Shown here: in pieces, positions 61,240-64,000 of the stretch
Layout of the letters: each line of letters starts with the position of its first letter
How positions within the stretch are numbered: the first letter of the stretch is position 1
Origin: Pseudomonas sp. Choline-02u-1
GTDB taxonomy: Bacteria; Pseudomonadota; Gammaproteobacteria; Pseudomonadales; Pseudomonadaceae
DNA length: 64,000 nt
Assembly: GCF_002836515.1 (NCBI RefSeq)
Contig: NZ_PJBC01000061.1
Coordinates: forward strand, 237,287 to 301,286
Direction of reading: 5' to 3'
The notes under the pieces: model-generated
What the model was told of the DNA's origin: nothing
The model's input: the letters and a program-made list of their open reading frames with translations, nothing else
The model's database searches: none
Position numbers and translations under genes: made by a program

Positions 61240-61246
61240 ATGCACC

Positions 61247-62083
61247 TCAACTACGGCGCACATACGTCTTGCCGTAATGCCGCTCCATTCTTGCCTGAAT
61301 CAACTCCAGCCCGATCGACATCAGCCAGTAGATGATCGCCGCCGTGGTGAGCATTTCGATGTAGCGATAGCTTGAGCGGCCGTACGACTGGGCGAGAAAC
61401 ATCACTTCCCACACGCCCATCACCGAGATCAGCGACGAGTCCTTGAGCATCGAGATGAACTGATTGGTGGTCGGTGGAATGATCGTGCGCATGGCCTGGG
61501 GCAGGGTGATGCGCCAGAAAATCACGCTTTCGCGCAGGCCCAGCGCCAGCGATGCTTCGCGTTGGCCGTGATCGACGCCGAGGATGCCGGCGCGGAAGAT
61601 TTCGCTCAGGTAGGCGCCGTAGTTCAGCGACAGGGCAATGATGCCGGCGACGATGGCGCCGGGGACAATGCCCAGTTGCGGCAGGCCGAGGTAGATCAGC
61701 AGGATCTGGATCAGCAGCGGCGTGCCACGAAAGAACGAGGTGTAGAAACTGGCGATGCCAAACGCCACGGCGCTGTTCGACAGGCGCGCCAGCGCGGTGA
61801 TGAAACCCAGCAGCGACGAGGCGATGATTGCGCAGGCGCAGAGAAACAGCGTCAGCGCTGCGCCTTGCAGGAAGCCGTTGGGCGCCAGCTTCAGGCCAAC
61901 GAGGTTGGGTAGCTTGTCGAGGATGATCGCGAACTTCAGGTCGAAGCTCAGAAAGAATCCGGCGAACAGGCAGAACAGCGCCGCCCACGTCAGGTACAGG
62001 CGCGTACGGAATCCGAAAAGCTTTTGCAGGCGTGTTTCAGCCACCGGTTGCGGTGGCTGTGGCGGGGTTGGAAAGGAAGTCAT
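61247..62083 (-). CDS. Polar amino-acid ABC importer, permease
   Basis: 278 residues. HisM/GlnP-type permease with five to six membrane helices and the cytoplasmic coupling signature REASLALGLRESVIFWRITLPQAMRTIIPP near residue 190. A 30-residue Pro-rich N-terminal extension precedes the first helix. ATG at 62083 overlaps the upstream stop as ATGA. The 8-bp gap to hipB is convergent. No ATPase gene is adjacent. Confidence 0.92.
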   Translation of the reverse strand: MTSFPTPPQPPQPVAETRLQKLFGFRTRLYLTWAALFCLFAGFFLSFDLKFAIILDKLPNLVGLKLAPNGFLQGAALTLFLCACAIIASSLLGFITALARLSNSAVAFGIASFYTSFFRGTPLLIQILLIYLGLPQLGIVPGAIVAGIIALSLNYGAYLSEIFRAGILGVDHGQREASLALGLRESVIFWRITLPQAMRTIIPPTTNQFISMLKDSSLISVMGVWEVMFLAQSYGRSSYRYIEMLTTAAIIYWLMSIGLELIQARMERHYGKTYVRRS

Positions 62084-62898
62084 TGGCTGATATCGGCGCC
62101 GATCCATTTCTGCGACAGCCTGCTCAGGGTGCCGTCCTGTTTCAGCTGGGCGAATACCTCACGCACCTTGGCGTCCCATTGCGGGTCACCTTTTTCGATG
62201 GCCACTGAGTTCGGTTCCGAGTACAGCGGTTCGCCGGCCAGTTTGAAGCGCGGGTCCTGGCTCAGACGCGGCTGCGCGGTGACCAGATTGGTGAGGATCG
62301 CATCCAGGCGCACGCCGGCCCCCAGGCCCAGATCCTGAAAGGCGACGTTGTCGGTGTCATACGGGGCGATCTGCACATCCTCGAACGGATATTGCAACTG
62401 CGTATCCTCGGCGCCTTCGATGACCAGATTCTTGTTCAGGTAACTTTCGTAGCTGGAGGCGCTGGTCAGGCCGACTTTCTTGCCGCTCAGATCCTTGGCG
62501 CTGTGGATGCGATCGTCCTTGGCGTTGACCACGATTACCGCTGGCGAGGCGTAGTACTCGACCGGGAAGTCGAACACTTCTGCGCGGGCTTTGCTCGGGG
62601 TCATCGAGCAGATGCAGATGTCGTAGCGCCCGCTCCAGCGGCCGGCGGCGATCACGTCCCAGGACGGCGTTTCGAGACGAAGTTTGACGCCAAGCTTGTC
62701 CGCCACGGCTTTGGCAACGTCAACGTCGAAACCGTCGAGTTGATTCTGCTCATTGAGAAACGAGAACGGCGGATAGCTTTCCATCAGCACGCCAACCAGT
62801 TCTTTCTTCTGCTCGACACGGTCCAGCGTCGCGCCGCCGAAGGCTTGGCTGGAGGCCAGAATGGTCAGGCCCAGGGCCAATAGCGGTTGGAATTTCAC
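62080..62898 (-). CDS. Amino-acid ABC importer, periplasmic binding protein
   Basis: 272 residues. GTG start at 62898 with AGGAAG upstream; signal peptide (FQPLLALGLTILASSQAFG). SBP_bac_3 family with LVGVLMESYPPFSFLNEQNQLDGFDVDVAKAVADKLG near residue 35 and CICSMTPSKARAEVFDFPVEYY near residue 95. It binds a polar amino acid in the periplasm for the permease that overlaps its stop. Ligand unknown; the divergent homocysteine S-methyltransferase hints at methionine-type or S-methylmethionine-type compounds (inference). Confidence 0.92.
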   Translation of the reverse strand: MKFQPLLALGLTILASSQAFGGATLDRVEQKKELVGVLMESYPPFSFLNEQNQLDGFDVDVAKAVADKLGVKLRLETPSWDVIAAGRWSGRYDICICSMTPSKARAEVFDFPVEYYASPAVIVVNAKDDRIHSAKDLSGKKVGLTSASSYESYLNKNLVIEGAEDTQLQYPFEDVQIAPYDTDNVAFQDLGLGAGVRLDAILTNLVTAQPRLSQDPRFKLAGEPLYSEPNSVAIEKGDPQWDAKVREVFAQLKQDGTLSRLSQKWIGADISQ

Positions 62899-63012
62899 AG
62901 TTGCTTCCTGCTGAAAAAAAGAGGTTGTTATTAACCGATTGGTGCGTATTAAATAGTTATAAGAACGGCTCCGATAGTGAGTTATTTTCATAAGCATATG
63001 AGTGAATAGCAT

Positions 63013-63915
63013 ATGAGCGCAGCAGCAACGGTCATTCTCGATGGCGGCATGGGCCGTGAATTGCAACGCGCCGGCGCGCCGTTTCGCCAGCCCGAGTGGT
63101 CGGCCCTGGCGCTGAGCGAAGCACCGCAAGCGGTCGAGGCGGTACACGCCGCTTACATCGCCAGTGGCGCTAACGTGATCACCAGCAACAGCTACGCAGT
63201 GGTGCCGTTCCACATTGGCGAGGCGCGGTTTGCAACTGAAGGCCAAGCGCTTGCGGCATTGGCGGGGGAGTTGGCGCAGCGGGCGGTGCTGGCATCCGGC
63301 AAATCGGTGCGTGTTGCCGGTTCGTTGCCGCCGCTGTTCGGCTCCTACCGTCCGGACCTCTTCGAAGCGGATCGTGTGAGCGAGTTGCTGACGCCGCTGG
63401 TCAACGGACTGGCTCCGCACGTTGATCTCTGGCTGGCCGAAACCCAGAGCTCGATCGTCGAGGCACGCGCCATTCACGCGGGGCTGCCGAAGGATGGCAA
63501 ACCGTTCTGGCTGTCGTTCACTCTCAAGGATGAAGACACCGATGAAGTGCCGCGCCTGCGCTCCGGCGAGCCGGTGACCGAAGCGGCTGCGGTGGCGGCT
63601 GAACTGGGCGTCGCGACCTTGCTGTTCAACTGCAGTCAGCCTGAAGTGATTGGCGCCGCCATCGACGCGGCGCGCGTAACGTTCGAGCGTCTCGGTGTGA
63701 CGATCAATATCGGCGCGTATGCCAATGCGTTTCCACCGCAACCGAAGGAAGCCACGGCCAACGACGGGCTCGACCCGTTGCGTGACGATCTCGATCCGCC
63801 GGGGTATCTGCACTGGGCGCTGGACTGGCGACAGCGGGGCGCCAGTCACTTGGGCGGCTGCTGCGGGATCGGGCCGGAGCATATTGCGGTGCTGGCGCAG
63901 AAACTCGGTAGCTGA
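63013..63915 (+). CDS. mmuM: Homocysteine S-methyltransferase family protein
   Basis: 300 residues. Zinc-dependent Pfam S-methyl_trans barrel: VILDGGMGRELQRAG at the start, LAETQSSIVEA near residue 145, first ligand Cys in LLFNCSQPE near residue 208 and the GGCCG motif (about 279-283) near the C-terminus. It transfers a methyl group, probably from S-methylmethionine, to homocysteine to give methionine. The gene faces the ABC importer genes with 114 bp between starts. The gene name is by family; other methyl donors are possible. Confidence 0.88.
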   Translation: MSAAATVILDGGMGRELQRAGAPFRQPEWSALALSEAPQAVEAVHAAYIASGANVITSNSYAVVPFHIGEARFATEGQALAALAGELAQRAVLASGKSVRVAGSLPPLFGSYRPDLFEADRVSELLTPLVNGLAPHVDLWLAETQSSIVEARAIHAGLPKDGKPFWLSFTLKDEDTDEVPRLRSGEPVTEAAAVAAELGVATLLFNCSQPEVIGAAIDAARVTFERLGVTINIGAYANAFPPQPKEATANDGLDPLRDDLDPPGYLHWALDWRQRGASHLGGCCGIGPEHIAVLAQKLGS

Positions 63916-64000
63916 GCCACTCCAATCCAGAATGTGGGAGCAACTGTCTTAAACCGCCGTCCATCAGCGCCATTCTGTACCGTCTCGCAGCATGGCATTC

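Noticed and set aside
62899..63882. N-terminal extension of the amino-acid binding protein
   Set aside because: Runs opposite the homocysteine methyltransferase gene; the signal peptide at GTG 62898 marks the true start.
63931..63948. Possible REP fragment TGTGGGAGCAACTG after mmuM
   Set aside because: Only the first 8 bases match the REP arm and no partner is visible before the window end.

Overview
The window is a 64-kb piece of a GC-rich gamma-proteobacterial chromosome, almost certainly a fluorescent Pseudomonas (P. fluorescens/P. putida type). The evidence is gene content and gene order. The A-band (common polysaccharide antigen) locus rmd-gmd-wbpW-wzm-wzt-wbpX-wbpY-wbpZ, the uvrD / dual GGDEF-EAL / RpiR / PycR / two-subunit pyruvate carboxylase block, and two families of short inverted REP repeats between genes are all Pseudomonas signatures. 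I see no tRNA, rRNA, CRISPR array, insertion sequence or prophage. The first gene is cut by the left edge.

Layout. 1-2.8 kb: C-terminus of a BvgS-like hybrid sensor kinase, a LysR regulator and a glutathione S-transferase. 2.8-11.8 kb (minus strand): the A-band operon, which makes GDP-D-rhamnose (wbpW, gmd, rmd), polymerises D-rhamnan (wbpX, wbpY, wbpZ) and exports it (wzm, wzt). 12.2-16.9 kb (plus strand): a divergent set of two paralogous glycosyltransferases and two paralogous methyltransferases, corresponding in position and type to the P. aeruginosa PA5455-PA5459 genes that modify this polymer. 17.1-20.4 kb: a DUF3142 lipoprotein overlapping a 711-residue exported protein of unknown role. 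20.4-23.1 kb: LysE exporter, Lrp/AsnC regulator, dihydrolipoamide dehydrogenase.

23.3-29.3 kb is the most unusual part: four genes joined by 4-bp start/stop overlaps encode three SPFH (HflK/HflC/stomatin-like) membrane proteins, one with a 16-histidine N-terminal tail, and a P1B-type metal ATPase without the usual N-terminal metal-binding domain and with an HN-x-ST motif near its C-terminus. This looks like a dedicated metal-transport membrane assembly that I do not recognise as characterised. It is followed by cyclopropane fatty acid synthase, cardiolipin synthase and a DUF3617 protein.

32.8-40.0 kb is a zinc-limitation island. It holds folE2 fused by overlaps to a three-gene metal ABC importer, a zigA-like COG0523 GTPase with a DUF1826 gene, a second COG0523 GTPase, and two small exported cysteine-containing proteins. 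Two palindromes of the Zur-box type sit at the expected promoters. 40-48 kb is housekeeping: DUF3301, pdxY, acyl-CoA thioesterase, a CPA2 antiporter, a SMI1/KNR4 protein, a Tim44-domain protein and uvrD. 48.3-56.9 kb carries a GGDEF-EAL protein, a HexR-like regulator with a perfect HexR-type operator in front of it, a small basic/acidic protein, pycR, and the two-subunit pyruvate carboxylase.

57-64 kb: a classical autotransporter, a hipA-hipB toxin-antitoxin pair in toxin-first order preceded by four TGCA-N6-TGCA dyads at 41-42 bp spacing, a two-gene amino-acid ABC importer lacking its ATPase, and a divergent homocysteine S-methyltransferase.
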